In this document: positions 46,556 through 59,715 of the stretch, piece by piece
How positions within the stretch are numbered: the stretch's first letter is position 1
Layout: every line of letters begins with the position of its first letter
Assembly (NCBI GenBank): GCA_965153455.1
Contig: OZ234502.1
Coordinates: forward strand, 5,735,495-5,799,494
From: Sphagnum compactum
Lineage: Eukaryota; Bryophyta; Sphagnopsida; Sphagnales
DNA length: 64,000 nt
Direction of reading: 5' to 3'
Translations under genes and position numbers: made by a program
Notes under the pieces: model-generated
Database searches by the model: none
The model's input: only the letters and a program-made list of their open reading frames with translations
What the model was told of the DNA's origin: nothing

Positions 46556-47395
46556 ACAACAAGGCCAGTTCAAAGCTGCGCCAGGCCTCATGGGTGATCC
46601 TGGATCCATGGCAGATGATCAGTCCGCACAGGAAGATCATAGCTCCATCACCCCAAGCCAAGTTCATGATTCTTCTTCTTCTTCTGCCTCAGGTATTTCT
46701 CTCAGAGTTGGGTCATAAGCAGCTCCAAGGGTCAATGATCCGTGCAAGAACCTGCTTGCTGGGTTGGGGAGGCTTCCAAGTCCTTTGTGTACTACTTACT
46801 TCCAGATAGATTGTCATGAAGCAATGACCAAAATTTTCCTTGGCTGCAAAAAAACCAGAAAAAAGAAGCTATCCACTGCAAGCAGCAAGCAATAGTTGAG
46901 GCCAAGATCAAGGCACAATCAGAATGCAATCCATCACAATTGTCAGCAGACATGATGGTTGATTCTTACAGTGTCTGTTTCGTCTATCTCCTCATGTACA
47001 AAAAACAGCAAATGGGCCCAGCTCACTGTGCTTCCTGAATCAGCATCAGTGATCCTAGTGATCAGGTCTCTTGGAAGTGATTGCAGAGTAACAATCCCCA
47101 GCTGTGGTGGAAAGCATGATCTGCAGGCAAACTGAAAACTTACAGGAAGGACTTCATCTCTGGGAGTGCTCAACCCTTCCTCAGCAGAGAGGATGATTTG
47201 GCAAATCCAGACAGGAAGTTGCAATCTCTTAAAAGCCTTGAAAAGCAAACCATCGTCACAACTGAGAAAGACTTCCTGAGGTGGAAGAGATGCATGAAGA
47301 AGTCTAGAGAGATCCATGATAATCGCACTGACAGTCATCATGTCTATTGCCATTGATTGACAGCCTGCTCCTTTCTTCCTTCACATCTCTCAACT
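46556..47395. other. 3' flank of the Ser-rich gene
   Basis: Probably includes the 3' UTR. It has a 136-codon minus-strand frame (46943-47353) with no recognisable domain, which I do not accept as a gene without more evidence. Confidence 0.35.
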
Positions 47396-47397
47396 GA

Positions 47398-48236
47398 TCT
47401 TCACATGAGATTGATCAATTTCTATCTTAATTCTTCACATGAAATTTCAATCAATGCGCCTCAATTCCGCACATGAGATCGATCATCTGCCTTGATTCTT
47501 CACATGAGATTGATCAATTTCTATCTTGATTCTTCACATGAAATTTCAATCAATGCGCCTCAATTCCGCACATGAGATCGATCATCTGCCTTGATTCTTC
47601 ACATGAAATTGATCAATCTGTCTTGATTCTTCACATGAAATGTCAATCAATGCGCCTCAATTCCGCACATGAGATTGATCATCTGCCTTGATTCTTCACA
47701 TGAGATTGATCAATCTGTCTTGGTTCTTCACATGAGATTGATCAATTTCTGTCTTGATTCTTCACATGAAATCAATCAATCTGCCTCAATTCCGCACATG
47801 AGGTTGATCATCTTCCCTGATTCTTCACATAAAACTGATCAATCTGTCTTGATTCTTCACATGAGATCAATCAATTTCTGTCTTGATTCTTCACATGAGA
47901 TCGATCAATTTCTGTCTTGATTCTTCACATGAGATCGATCAATCTGCCTCAATTCTTCACACCAGATCGATCATCTGCCTTGATTCTTCACATGAGATCA
48001 ATCAATGTGTCTTGATTCTTCATATGAGATTGATCAATTTTCTGTCTTGATTCTTCACATGAGATCAATGGATCAATCTGCCTCAATTCCTCACATGAGA
48101 TCAATGGATCAATCTGCTTCAATTCCTCACATGAGATCAATGGATCAATCTGCTTCAATTCCTCACATGAGATCAATGGATCAATCTGCTTCAATTCCTC
48201 ACATGAGATCAATTGATCAATCCACCTCTCTTCCTC
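47398..48236. repeat. 34-36 bp minisatellite, about two dozen copies
   Basis: Unit core: cttgattcttcacatgagat followed by tgatcaatctg. The 5' part shows a higher-order three-unit pattern (variants with ccgcacatgagatcgatcat and atgaaatttcaatcaatgcg alternate). The last five units share a 36-base form with gatcaatggatcaatctg. Both strands are open through parts of it because of the period. Confidence 0.93.
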
Positions 48237-48479
48237 TCGCACTGTTTATTGTGCATCTTTAAACACCCACCCTTTTAGAGAGCCAGCAAGCACTCTTGTA
48301 AGAATGACAAAATTTCTCATTTGGAGTATAATATCATGAGTTCTCAAATTGTGACTTTGAACTTCCCTCATTGTGAACTACACCCATCCCCCCAAATTTC
48401 AAGCTCATTCCCAATTCTACATCAGACTTGCTATTTCAGCTCTTCTCTAATGGGCTGGAAGTCTTTGTTCTGGCAAGCA

Positions 48480-48735
48480 TCTGCCCATTATGCTGGGACA
48501 GCCAGCCCCTGGGGGAGCCCAGTACAGCCAAAATGGGCTTGCTAGGGGTGACATTAACCCAGCATAATATGAACACCTGCCTGTTCCATGATGTTAACCA
48601 TGTTTTTGGTGAAAGAATGACTATTCCATCCCTGGGAGGAACCTACTGCATTGGACTCGGCTTGCTAGAGGTGGGTTGCATACCCAGCATGATGAGCAGC
48701 TGCCTGTTTCCATGATGTTCACCATCTTTGGTGTT
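48480..48735. repeat. Imperfect duplication of a ~100 bp segment
   Basis: gggcttgctaggggtg ... cccagcataatatgaacacc ... gcctgttccatgatgtt at 48533-48600 recurs with changes at 48658-48730 (cggcttgctagaggtg ... cccagcatgatgagcagc ... gcctgtttccatgatgtt). Confidence 0.6.
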
Positions 48736-49324
48736 TGGGCTACCTATTGTGTTATGAAATCTGAGAACAGAACATTTCATGTGTCAAGAAACGTGCACTA
48801 AGTTAGAAATGTCATTTTATGACTAGTCCTTATTGACTATACTAGTTGTCCTTATTGACTATACTAGTTGCGTATGTCATTTGTAATTGATTACGATCAT
48901 GCGCTTTCATGTTTTGAGGTGTAGGCACGAGGATGGTAGCACCAAAAAAATAACAAATGGAAGGGCCAAGAGGGCTACTACCTTTTTCTTATGTTAGGAA
49001 AAACTGACTTTTTATCATTTTATCTTTATATTTTCAATCTCTTTGTAGTTGATCCTTCTCTCGCTTTCCCGCCTCGGCCAATCATTTTCTCTCGTTTTCC
49101 TGTAGCTATGCTCTCTCTTCTTTTTCTAATAGGTTGCACTACGTGCATGCAATGATGATGTCGTTGAAAGATAAGGATAAAGAAATCTTTGAAATATAAC
49201 TAAATTATGTAAAGAAAAAGATGAAGATAAGAGGAATGGTCTATAAAGTGGAAGAAATCTTCCAAGTTGTAAAAATAAAATTACATATTTTTTGATGTTC
49301 CATTTCATTCAAACCTAACTAAAA

Positions 49325-49539
49325 GGTGTATTCACACTTGGTGTTAGGAACTTTAGTGTTGAGTTCCCTAGCACCATGCTAGTTGTTTAGGACTTACACT
49401 TATTTACCATAAACAACATTTTATGTTAACCTACCATTCACTTAACATTAAGCTATTGCCCATTTAACATTAGGTGCCACCTAAGATGCCACCTAGACTT
49501 TCATTTTAACACTAACTTAACATCAAGTGTGAATGCACC
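49325..49539. mobile_element. MITE-like element of 215 bp with ~38 bp inverted ends
   Basis: The left end ggtgtattcacacttggtgt aligns with the reverse complement of the right end ggtgcattcacacttgatgt, and similarity runs on through ttagtgtt. The interior is non-coding with internal ttaacatta-type repeats. No clear target duplication, so the superfamily is not assigned. Confidence 0.7.
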
Positions 49540-49544
49540 ATAAT

Positions 49545-52500
49545 ATGTCTATTACGAAAGTGACAATAATCATGGGAGGACTCTACCATAAATGTTAGTT
49601 AGCTCAACAAAATAAAAAAGAGCAATGGCGATTACAAAAGAAAACAGCATGAAAGGGGAAAGAACAAAAGAACAAAAGAAAGAAAACCCAAAAAGAACAC
49701 GAAGAAATGAGAAAGAGACGAGAAAACCAAACACTTTTTACAAACTCCAATCCAAGTATGTGTTGCACACAAGCCATAATTAATATGTAAGTATATTCTG
49801 CTTGACAATGCTTGTTGAAAATCCTATTGAATCTTAGTTTATTACTAAATCCAACATTATCGCTATTGTAGCTTATTGCAATTATTCTGCAAGTTGAAGG
49901 TAACATGACAATGAGTGCCGTTGCAGCCTTGTGAGAGTTGCTCACAAAGAGTCAGAACATAATAGCAGTGACAAGCTGCCATGGCTATGCACTAGTTCAT
50001 CAGCTCCCCGACAGTGGGTTTAGTCTTGTAGATAAGTATCTAACATTCTGCTAGTGCCCAAATCTTTTGGCAAACCATTACACAGAAATCTGCATCCTGA
50101 GTTTCTGTTGCATTTCGAGAAGCAGATTGTAGAAACATGGATTCAATTTCAAATCGTCACAAAGATCTCTGTATCTCAAAGAATGCTGTGCATGATGATT
50201 GATGATGAATTCAGCAAATGTAGTTTTGTTTGTCTCTGCTTCAACTCTGCCCAGTACATGCAGGAAACAGCCAAAGATCTAAATTGAGATTTTTGCAAGT
50301 TGTCAGGAAAGATGGTGAGCAGAATTTCTGAGAGGACCAGCAACTGCTATCAGTGATTTCAGGAGACTCATCCGGAAACTGGTGAATGTGAAGCATGATG
50401 TAGGTGTGTCATGTTCTAATGTGAGGATGTGACTGATAGGGTGTGGGAGAAGAGACTTTGTTGTGAGCTTTTTTGGGTCTGAATTAATTCTTCAGATGGA
50501 TTTGCAGAGCTTTATTGTGCACACTAAACTGGACATACACATGAAATTGATCAATGATATTGAGAAAGGGAGTTTCCTTATAGTTTGCAAAACTGATTGC
50601 TGAAGTTCTTTTTCGTTTTGTAGGCTTGACAAAAGGATTGCAGAGAATCTCAGTTGGGAGTTTCTTCTCTGATTGCTTGTTCAGCCTTTTCACAACATGC
50701 AAGTGAGAAAACTATTCGAAGTGAGTTGCAGCTCATAGATTTTATGTTTTTGAGGTTTTTGTCATAGTAAAGGTTTTTCATGCATAAGCTCGAGATGATT
50801 GTAGTTTGTAGTTTAGAGGAAATGGGTAGGTTGCAATCCAAGTAGAGCTAGAAGAGAGAGGGTTCAGCAGAATGGATTCACCATCAAAAGTTATCATGGG
50901 ACAATGAGGCCCTTCAGCAGGGATGCAAATAATTACTTACAAGCTCAGATTACAAATTTTTCAGGGGTGCTTCTTAATCTGCCATTCCAATCCACAATGT
51001 GGCTCTTCCTCAAATGTAAGTTCTTCTCCATTTTGGAACTGGGTTGGAGCAAACTCTCAAAGAGCCAACCACTTGGTCCTTTCAAACTCTCCATTAGTCA
51101 ATAAATTCATTTCCTTTTTCAACAAAAAAAATCCCAAAGATCTTTCCTTACTCTTCACCTTGAAATGGGTGTCCCCAATCTCCACTTTTCTTCGTCCCCT
51201 AAATCTGTTGCAACTTGCAGTTCGCTTTCCCAGTTTCCAACCTCTTCTGTTGCCTGAAAGTGGGCACTGGGTGCTGCAACTTGCAAATCCTGATTTTTCA
51301 GCCATTTTCTAGTCCTCCAAATGTGTGAAAGACATGTTTGGGATGAGCTTTGTTGTTGGTAAGTACCCAATGTTGGGTGAGTACTAGGCTTGAACCCTGG
51401 TATATAGACTAGTACTGGTCTTGGTATCAAAGAACCAACCCGACACAAGAGTGAAGACGGAACTATGACCTAAGGCAATACCAACCCCATACCAATACAT
51501 GCCATGTAGGGACTTGAGATGATAATCAATCACTTTGTACATTCCACTTTTTCAGGTTTATGGTTAGCATGGGGGAGGAACTAACATTGCATGTTTGATG
51601 TGCTAAATATCGATAAAGGGTTGAAGAAGCACTATTGCCAAAGTGAAACTTTGGTAACTTGTTGTGGTTCATTTGTGAATGAATCACAACTTGGTGTTAA
51701 TATTGGTTTTCTAATGGATAATGTATTGGTGAGTGTTGGGTCATGTGATAAGCAGTTTTGAGGTTGTTTCCAATGGTGGGCATGTATGTCCATTTCAACA
51801 TATCAACTGGGTAGTGGGATTAAAGTTTTTTCAATTGGGTATGAACATGAGTATTCAAATCCTCTTGACATGGACATATCAAGCGAGTTTAGATCTTGAA
51901 GGTGGGATTTCGTGTATGAACATGAATAGACAATTACCTCATACCAATTGAAATGAAATATGCATTTGAGTATTGAATATTCACATTGAAACTTGAGGCA
52001 ATGTTGACCGATTATTGAGAAAATAACCATTTGACACAAGACAAGGTGTGATTTAAAAAAAAGAAAAAATACTCATCCAATTTATTAATTCAAGAACTTG
52101 CCCATAAAATTTATAAAAAAACATAGTCGTGCATTCCCAGTTAGTTCATAATTTCATAATGTTGTTCCTACTCTTGTTATGGATTAGCTTGTTAGGTGAT
52201 CAAAGTTTTTAATAAGCAACAACAACTTGAATAATAACTTCAACAAACAACTTTTTCAAGGTTGGAGGTTTCAACACTTTAGATATAACAAAAATGTTAG
52301 TTCTAATTCTAGAAGGGATATACATTCCAAACTACTCCAAGAACTAGAATGTTGGCTTAGAGAAGATCAAAATCAAGGTGACTTGATTATGAATAAAGTC
52401 TTGCTCCTTGTTGATGAAGAAAAACTTTACACTCAAGGGTGTTTTGTGACCAAAAAATCCAAGTCCAAAAAACTTATGTTTCTTATTTAGGAGGTACATC

Positions 52501-55340
52501 ACCTAGTTGTTTAAGTGGACATAACGAAAAATTGAAAGGTGTTCAACTGCCTTCTCCAACAAGTTCAACATTTTTTTAAAAGAATGGTGGGTTAGAGAAA
52601 CACAAAATTTGCGTTTGACACATTTGCAACAAGAAAGCTTGGAACAATTACAAATTTTGAAAAGATGCCAATAGGTGAAGAATCCCATGGTGATGACGAC
52701 TTTTGTGCATATTTCTCTCAGTTGCATTTGTAATGTTTCAAAAATTCAACATTGCCCCATCTATTACATTGGAGAACATCAATGCACCCCGCCATGTGTT
52801 TTATGCAAAACCCATCTAAATCATTTAGCAATGGCATGGATGAAAATTTGAATCCCAAATTTCAACGCTATGCATTATAGTAAGCATTGATGCCTCCTCC
52901 CCCACTAGCATTAAAGACAAAAAAAAACACATTGGGAAACTCATGGCAATGTTGGAGCTCTTGATTTTTTTTGTGGGATTTTGTAATATTGGTTGATGAA
53001 GAAGCCATGCCCCCACAACATTGTGGACATCGATCTTCCTAGCAAGTGCATTTGCGTCCTAATGATGTGACAACTTTTTCACACCAAAAATTTAGTTTGA
53101 GCTTAAGCTCAAGCATAAGCAATGATTGTATTGTTGTTACATTCTATAAGCACCCAAACAAGAAAGGAGATATGGATAGTTTGCCACTTGGTTGTTCTTC
53201 TATAGTAGGCAATGGCAATGGCCAAATGTCTTTCCAACTTTTCTCTAGTTTGGTGATATGGTAGATTTGTCATATTCCCCCCAAAAATTAATAAAATTTT
53301 GTGAAAACTTGCCACTTGGCTACACAATCTTAATTGCCCTTTTAAACTCCCTCAAATGTAGGTGTGTAGGAAAAATCTAATGACCAATGATCACTTGGAC
53401 AGTTATCTTTAATGTAATAAGGCTTGGTAAGTTTATGAATTTGAAAGGACTAATGGAATTGCTAGAAATGGACCACCTTTTTCAATTTTCAGCATGCTTA
53501 AAAATTAGTTTATCCAAATCCATGGGGTTGTTGGATTTGGTGGCCTAAAATTGTTTTTTCATTTGTTTGTCATCAATAAATAAATAGTCATTGTTGTAAC
53601 TTCTATTGACAAACAATCTTCTAGCACAACACAAGATTCATACTCTTTTGTTTACTTCTGATCTATCATTACATTGTACCCACAACTCACTGACTTGGAA
53701 AGTACATTTATTTTCTTTTCCTTTTTTTTCCCTTGTGTATTTCTAATGACAATGGTTTTAGAAAATGGCTAAAAAGCTAAAAAATTTATAGAATTTTAAT
53801 TGCCAAATTTTGGAAATTTTGTAATATAATTAAATTCCCATTATGTTTTGGTAGTTAGTCACATGATTAATATAAATTCCAATTTAAAAAGGATTTTTTT
53901 ATATCAGTAATTTATAAGTTACAAATATAAAAAATGAAATATTCAAAATAATTAGGCATGCACTTCTATAAAAGCTAAAAAAAATCTAACATACCTTGCC
54001 AAAACAAGAAAAAATCCTTAAATAGAGCGAATAGCCCAATTGTGTAGTTGGGAATGTTTGAAAAATGGTGCAAGACTTTTTAGAAGGTTGATTGGTGTGA
54101 GAAATCTATATTCAATTAATGATTTTCAAATTAACAATAATTAAATATAATAATTCTTGTTCATTAATTTAGATATTGTGATTTCTTAATAGCCCTCATC
54201 TTCACATTTCTTATTTTTCTTTCTTTTGGTGCATTCATTATTTAAGGAAAAAAATTAAACTATATGGTAGATTAGACAATATACATTTGTTCAATTTTTT
54301 TACTAAACATACAAGGACAAACAATTTATTGGACTTTTGAATTGCCACTTTTACCTTTGGATGTAATGTTCATCTCTTTAGACTAAATATTAGATTGATC
54401 TATAATAGATATGTGTTTGAATCTGAAAATTTTAATTTCTTGTGGAATTATTTTTTTGTGGAACTTCAAACATGATTGGGTTAAATTTCAAAGGTTCACC
54501 CAATTTTGCAAGTGGAACTTAGGGTTGGAATTTTAGGTTATGTCAATGACCTTTTGTTTTTTGAATTTGTATTAAATTGTTTCCAATTTTGTTTGGCTAA
54601 TTGTTTTTAACTTTTGCATTTATAGCCATAGTGCACAATTTTGTCATCCAAATTTCTTGGTGATGTGGCATTTCTAGGAAGTTTTTTTGGGACTTTTTCG
54701 TGAAGGACTTAAGTCATCCCGATCCTTTCCCTCCAAGAGGGTGTTAGTAACAATTCATTTATAAACCCTATTGCAAATAATTGTCAAATAAACCCAATTT
54801 GCATTGAAGATTCTATTGCACCAAGAACCGAATTGGACAATGTGTTAACCTCTTTTAATGTAAGTGAAATTAGAGACCTAGACCTTATTGAGCAACTTGG
54901 GTTTGATGAGTTTGGGGTTATACACTCATGTTTCCATTTTGTGATGTTTCTTATAGCTCCATTGAAGATTTTGACTATGTACCTAACACCTCTTGTGGAA
55001 TTCTTGAATCGGATGGTTAATTAGATAGTATGTGGTTGTCTCCTAACACAAAAATATGGTATGTAGATTCCCAACTTCCTACCCATGAATTGGAATTTGA
55101 GTTTTATAATGTGTAGGTAATGTTATAATTGTTTGTAGAAAATGTGGAATTCTCCCATCACTCAAATTTTGCTAGTTGTATGGGAAGGTGAAGACTAAAC
55201 ACCTTTTTACCCCTATGTGAAATCCCAATTGAATTTTTCCTCTTGTTTTGGCCAACTAACATCTTGAAAATGTTTTGTGTTATGCCAACATTTATGCCAC
55301 CTAAGAGCTAGAAAGAAGGGGCACTAAAGGAAAGGTGAAT
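49545..55340. other. AT-rich intergenic region without supported genes
   Basis: About 5.8 kb. Frames at 52227-52490 and 54833-55024 are the only moderately protein-like ones, and neither matches a family I recognise. The latter may be the eroded N-terminal side of the piggyBac-like relic that follows. Confidence 0.4.
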
Positions 55341-55344
55341 TGGG

Positions 55345-55660
55345 TACAACTTATTGTTCTTAAATTGAAGGTATTCATCAAAGTTTTGATTTTTATGGCC
55401 ATAAGGAGGGTACCCCACACTAGACCTCACTAATCCAAATTTTGTTGATGTTTTTCACACCCTTGTCATTACCAATTGCATGACTAGGTTTAGGTTTGGA
55501 GTGATTCTTGAATGGATCCACCTGATTAGATGGTTAGTTGAAGCATGCAATGAACTTTGTGGGCAATTCTAAAATGTAAAACATAATTTATGTGTGGATG
55601 AAATGATAGTAAAATATACTGGGAGATAGTCGCCCATTTGGTAATATATGAAAGTTAAAC
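55345..55660 (+). pseudogene. piggyBac-like transposase relic
   Basis: A + frame with three or more stops reads VLIFMAIRRVPHTRPH, then NCMTRFRFGVILEWIHL, IRWLVEACNELCGQF and LCVDEMIVKYTGR, followed by SPIW and YMK. This matches the DDE_Tnp_1_7 (piggyBac-like) plant pattern 'LIRWLVE.. NLCVDEMMVxYKG.YCPIRQYMKxKP', including the catalytic Asp in VDEM. The sequence is cut at 55660 by the solo LTR, and its continuation is not evident beyond 56490. Inactive. Confidence 0.65.
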
Positions 55661-56485
55661 TGTTGCAACCCTACTTGAAGAGAGTGTGAGGATGAGACTC
55701 ACACTCCCGAAATGGGGACTTGGGAGTCCTTCGGGACTCCCGAAACTTTAGAGTTCCATTGCAGGGGTCAAAACGCCTTGCATTGAAAAGTTCTTCATAT
55801 CATTAGAAAGTTATTGAAGTGTAGATGTCGAAAATGGGCTTGGATGATCCATTTGGACATCTGTAGCACAAGTTATGGCTAAAAGAAGGGTCGGGAGTCA
55901 AACTAGCAGTTTGACTCTCGACCACTAAAAGTCGGGAATTGACCCGACCCCGGTGTGTATAGGTAAAGTGTGACACACCGTTGAAAAGCTCTCAACAAAA
56001 GCTACAACTTTGCTTGAGACCTCGTCCCAATCGAAGGTTTGAACAAAGAGTTATAACCTCGCAAAATTGCAAGAGTCCAAACCGAAATAGTTTCGGGACT
56101 CCTCCTTGGGAGTCCCGGGACAAAAAGCCATTCGGATGTAGGCTCCATAGAGAGACGCAGAAAATACTATATGGGGGAAGGTGGTGGCTTCCCTCAAGTC
56201 CGGGCCGTGGTGAGTCTTGTGAGTCCAGAGTCGCTCGTGGCTTGTCCTAACACTAAAGGTGCTCCAAAAAGTGAACTAACCAACAACTTGTTGGTTGGTT
56301 TGATGCAGATTCGAGTGAGTAAGTAAAAGCTTGTCACTCTTCCTAGTCCCATACCGGAGCTTCAGCACGCCCCTCTACCCCTTTTAGTGCTGAGAGCTGG
56401 GAGCGTGCTCCGAGTCCCTCACAATTCCGCTATTTGAGTAACTTAGACCCATCTTGGGTCTAACTAGGAACTTGGGAGCACGTCA
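55661..56485 (+). repeat. Solo LTR, family related to the chromovirus at 26645-33587
   Basis: 825 bp with TG...CA ends: starts tgttgcaaccc, ends gagcacgtca. It aligns throughout with the reverse complement of the 26645-27461 LTR, but with much greater divergence. It is flanked on both sides by the perfect direct repeat taaac (55656-55660 and 56486-56490), the 5 bp target duplication typical of LTR elements. No internal region remains, so LTR-LTR recombination removed it. Confidence 0.93.
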
Positions 56486-56490
56486 TAAAC

Positions 56491-57020
56491 CATAAGAGAC
56501 CTAGAAGACATAAAGACATAAGAGATTATTAGCAGAAAGCCCAATGGGTTTAGGACATAAGACCTTCAGAAAACACAAAGACAAAAGAAAGTGTTAACAG
56601 AAGGCCTAATGGACTTAGGACAAAAAAACCCTAGAAGACACAAAGACAAATGAGACTATTGGCAAAAGGCTTGATGAACTTAGGACAGAAGACATAAAAT
56701 CCTAGAAGAAATTTAAAAAATGAAACTATTAGCAAAAGACACTAAAGACTTAGGACAGTCCACTCAAAAACATTTTGGACTAAGGACAAAAGACATAAAG
56801 ACATGTAGGAGTGAAGACAAAAGGGACTTAGGACTTTGGATTGAAGACCCAAAGACATTTAAAACTTAAGTCTAAAAACACAAAGACAAAAGAAATAATG
56901 ACAGAAACCACTTAGGACTTAGGACTAAAAAAACAAAGATAATTACAAGGCATTCGCAAAATGGAATGGAATCATAAAAAATTTACCAAAATTTAACACT
57001 TGACAAATGCTTCCATTCAT
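56491..57020. repeat. Degenerate AAAGACA/GGACTTAGGAC repeat
   Basis: Drifting phrases (cacaaagacaaaagaga, ctattagcagaa, cttaggacaaaagac) recur every ~60-70 bases. No coding content. Confidence 0.6.
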
Positions 57021-57025
57021 CATTT

Positions 57026-59300
57026 TCAACCTAGCACAAAACATGCACAAGCCATTTCCACATAGGAAACAAGTGGAATTAAAAAACACAAATGCAAATC
57101 CAAGGAATCTTCATCATTGATTTGGTCTTCAAATTCAGCCTCCAATTCTGCCATCAAATCATATTTTGCCGCACATGTAAATGCAACATCAATGTGCTTC
57201 AAACAGCCAATCCGCGAATCAAATGGCCAATTTTTATGGACAAATATTAACTTGTCCATATTCTCCATTTGAATATGACATCTCCAAAACACTGTGAAAA
57301 TGCCAACAATAGAAAAAATGTGTTGTGTCTCTATTTGGTTAGTTGGATTGCCAAGTACGTGTCTTGCCAGTATAGTAAATGTTGGAAACTTGTTTTGTTC
57401 TTTACACCACCAAAATAAGGGGCACATGTAGCTTTCAACATCAACTGGATACCGACGAAATCCAATAAGTTCTTTTGACACAAGGTCCTTGTAAGTGTTT
57501 ACATTTGTTGAAATGGTTTGAAAAAGATCTTCGACATTGCCTTGAGATTCCAAGTCTTCAACTTCTTCAACATTGGTAGGCATCAACAACTTGGTTGTTT
57601 CTATCAATAAAGGCAACAAGAGCTACTGATCATATTTAACAATAACAATAGCATTTTCATGACCTAAAAATATATATATTCAACCTCTTACTTTTAAGCC
57701 TTGGATCAAGCATTAAAGGCAGCATGTTATGGCCCTTTTTCCTATCACATGCATGCAGAAAGGAGATAATAGGTAGAAGAACCTCTAGAATTTGCCACTT
57801 CATGCGGACCTTAAACTCCTTTAATTCATGATAAAAAAAATCCTCTTCCACCAAGCTATCAAGAATAGGTTGGAATGTTAATTCTTCTTGAATATCCTAA
57901 CACCTGGATATAACAAATTGCAAGGCATCTGAGAACAACCAATGTCCTTGATTTTGGTTCAAAACACAACCATTGACAATTGGGGACACGACTTTCACGA
58001 CAACTTCACATATGACCCATGTTCTTGGAGACGGTACACGAGATTATAATGCCATAGATTGTGTGTTGTAACATAGTGTAACGGTGCTTTGGAAAGTTAG
58101 GGTATCTTGGAAGAATAAAACCTGACTTGCAAATTTGTCATCAATAACAAAAACAAAAAAGGCACAATCATGCACTTGATAGGCACAAGCTACAAATAAT
58201 CAAGAAACATAAATAAAAAGACAAGTACCTTGTTTTCACAAACGTGTTCAACTTTATGGGCCGCAACCTTGACTGAATGCAAGCTTTGTCCCATGTTTAC
58301 CTGCCCTTGCTTAACTTTTTGGGCTAGGTAATGCATAAGATTGCGTTACCTTTATGGATGTCGAAGGTAGACTAGTAGACACTTTTTTATTTGCAATAAC
58401 ATACTGGCAAACCTTCAACAATGCATGCCTAAAACAAGTGCCATCAAATGGCTCCAACAAGCCCAAATTATTGCATGATACAATAGAAGTCCAGGTACTT
58501 GCATATGTTTACAAGTTGGACCCTTCATCTTTAACAAATGCAAAAAAATTATGGGTTAAGGAAAACCTGTCTAGTAATTCCTACAATTTAGGAGCCATTG
58601 CAACACCGCTCATGTTTGAAACTTCAAATAACCCAATGGTGACACTTCTGGCCTCCCAATCACTTGAAATAAAATTCACCACAACAGCAATGACATCCCT
58701 TATTCCTTTTGACATCCATAAGTCAAAAGTGTAGGTGGCTAATATATAATTAGTTAATGTTGGTTGCACATAAATGGTCATAGTCTTTTCAACCAAACCT
58801 GATATAGTTTCTTCAACAAAACTCTTCATGGGTGGGAATAGAAGTCGAGGACATAGCCTATACCCCAGCCTTTAAAGCCAAATCGATTCAAAAGTCCTCA
58901 TAGGCATCAACCCTTTAATCACAAACAACATTAGATTTTCCAAAAAAAAAACCTTAATTGCATCATCTTTCTTGAACTTACTAGTAGAAAAAAAACAAAC
59001 TAAAGATTGTAGAAGGAGACACATGCGCCCTCTTTTTACTTGGCTCATGATCAAGTGGAGATCTTAAGGCAAGGTTTGTTGGATCTACCAAAAAAATTTG
59101 CAGCAAAATAGAATGGTCAGATTCAACATGTTTTTTCATGGTTGTTATGCCATTAAATTTATGGTCTGCAATGAGCCCCTTCCTACATCTTGTGTGCATG
59201 GCCAAGATTTCTAGAAAATTTATTTCACTATGGAAAATAATGCATCTCATAATTTGGTTTTCAGAAAGGTTGATACGTTGATTATCATTTACCTTGAAGA
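57026..59300 (-). pseudogene. hAT transposase with BED finger, nearly full-length but broken
   Basis: Minus strand, in order. BED-type finger remnant: HTRCRKGLIADHKFNGI, then KKHVESDH. Spacer EPSKKRAHVSPSTI. RNase H-like catalytic region: TFDLWMSKGIRDVIAVVVNF, SSDWEARSVTIGLFEVS, and across a break VKDEGSNL, SIVSCNNLGLLEPFDGTCF, RHALLKVCQYVIANKKV. Then CVLNQ-like remnants, FKVRMKWQILEVLLPIISFL, MLPLMLDPRLKSKRL, and the C-terminal dimerisation block CPLFWWCKEQNKFPTFTILA, RHVLGNPTNQIETQHIFSIV, LIFVHKNWP. Stops and frame changes separate the blocks, and one expected finger Cys is His. Terminal inverted repeats were not found. Plus-strand frames here are shadows. Confidence 0.88.
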
Positions 59301-59715
59301 ATGCCCATGTGATTGAATTGCGATAGTGCGACTTTTGAACTGATCTCTATTTTCGCAGGTTTTCTAAGTGTGCTTCAATAACATGTTATTCATCACCACC
59401 ATCAACAATTGGAATCTCCATCTTAGACCCAGTTTCATGCAAAGGTTACACATTGCCAACATTATAACTGTTATCATATCCTACAGATGTTGGAAGAACT
59501 TCATCAATGGAGCTGATGTCATGAGGCATTGAAGAATAAGCCATCAAAGAAGCAAAACCTAACGTTGTAGTAACAAAAGCAATAAACCCTAACACTATAG
59601 TAATAAAAGCAAAATGATAACAAGAATCTGATAGGATACAAGTTTAGGGTTTAAAAGATATGGAAAGGGATTGCAACTCCATGATGACAACAAAGTCGAA
59701 AATGCCACCCAATGT

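Noticed and set aside
46943-47353. A 136-codon minus-strand frame
   Set aside because: Antisense in the 3' flank of the Ser-rich gene, no recognised domain or homologous motif, and no supporting promoter or splice evidence.
47669-48262. Repeat proteins on both strands (HMRSMDQSASIP and SCEELKQIDPLI types)
   Set aside because: Both strands are open only because the 36 bp unit is a multiple of three without stops.
58354-58734. A 126-codon plus-strand frame
   Set aside because: Shadow of the hAT transposase, whose blocks read clearly on the minus strand here.
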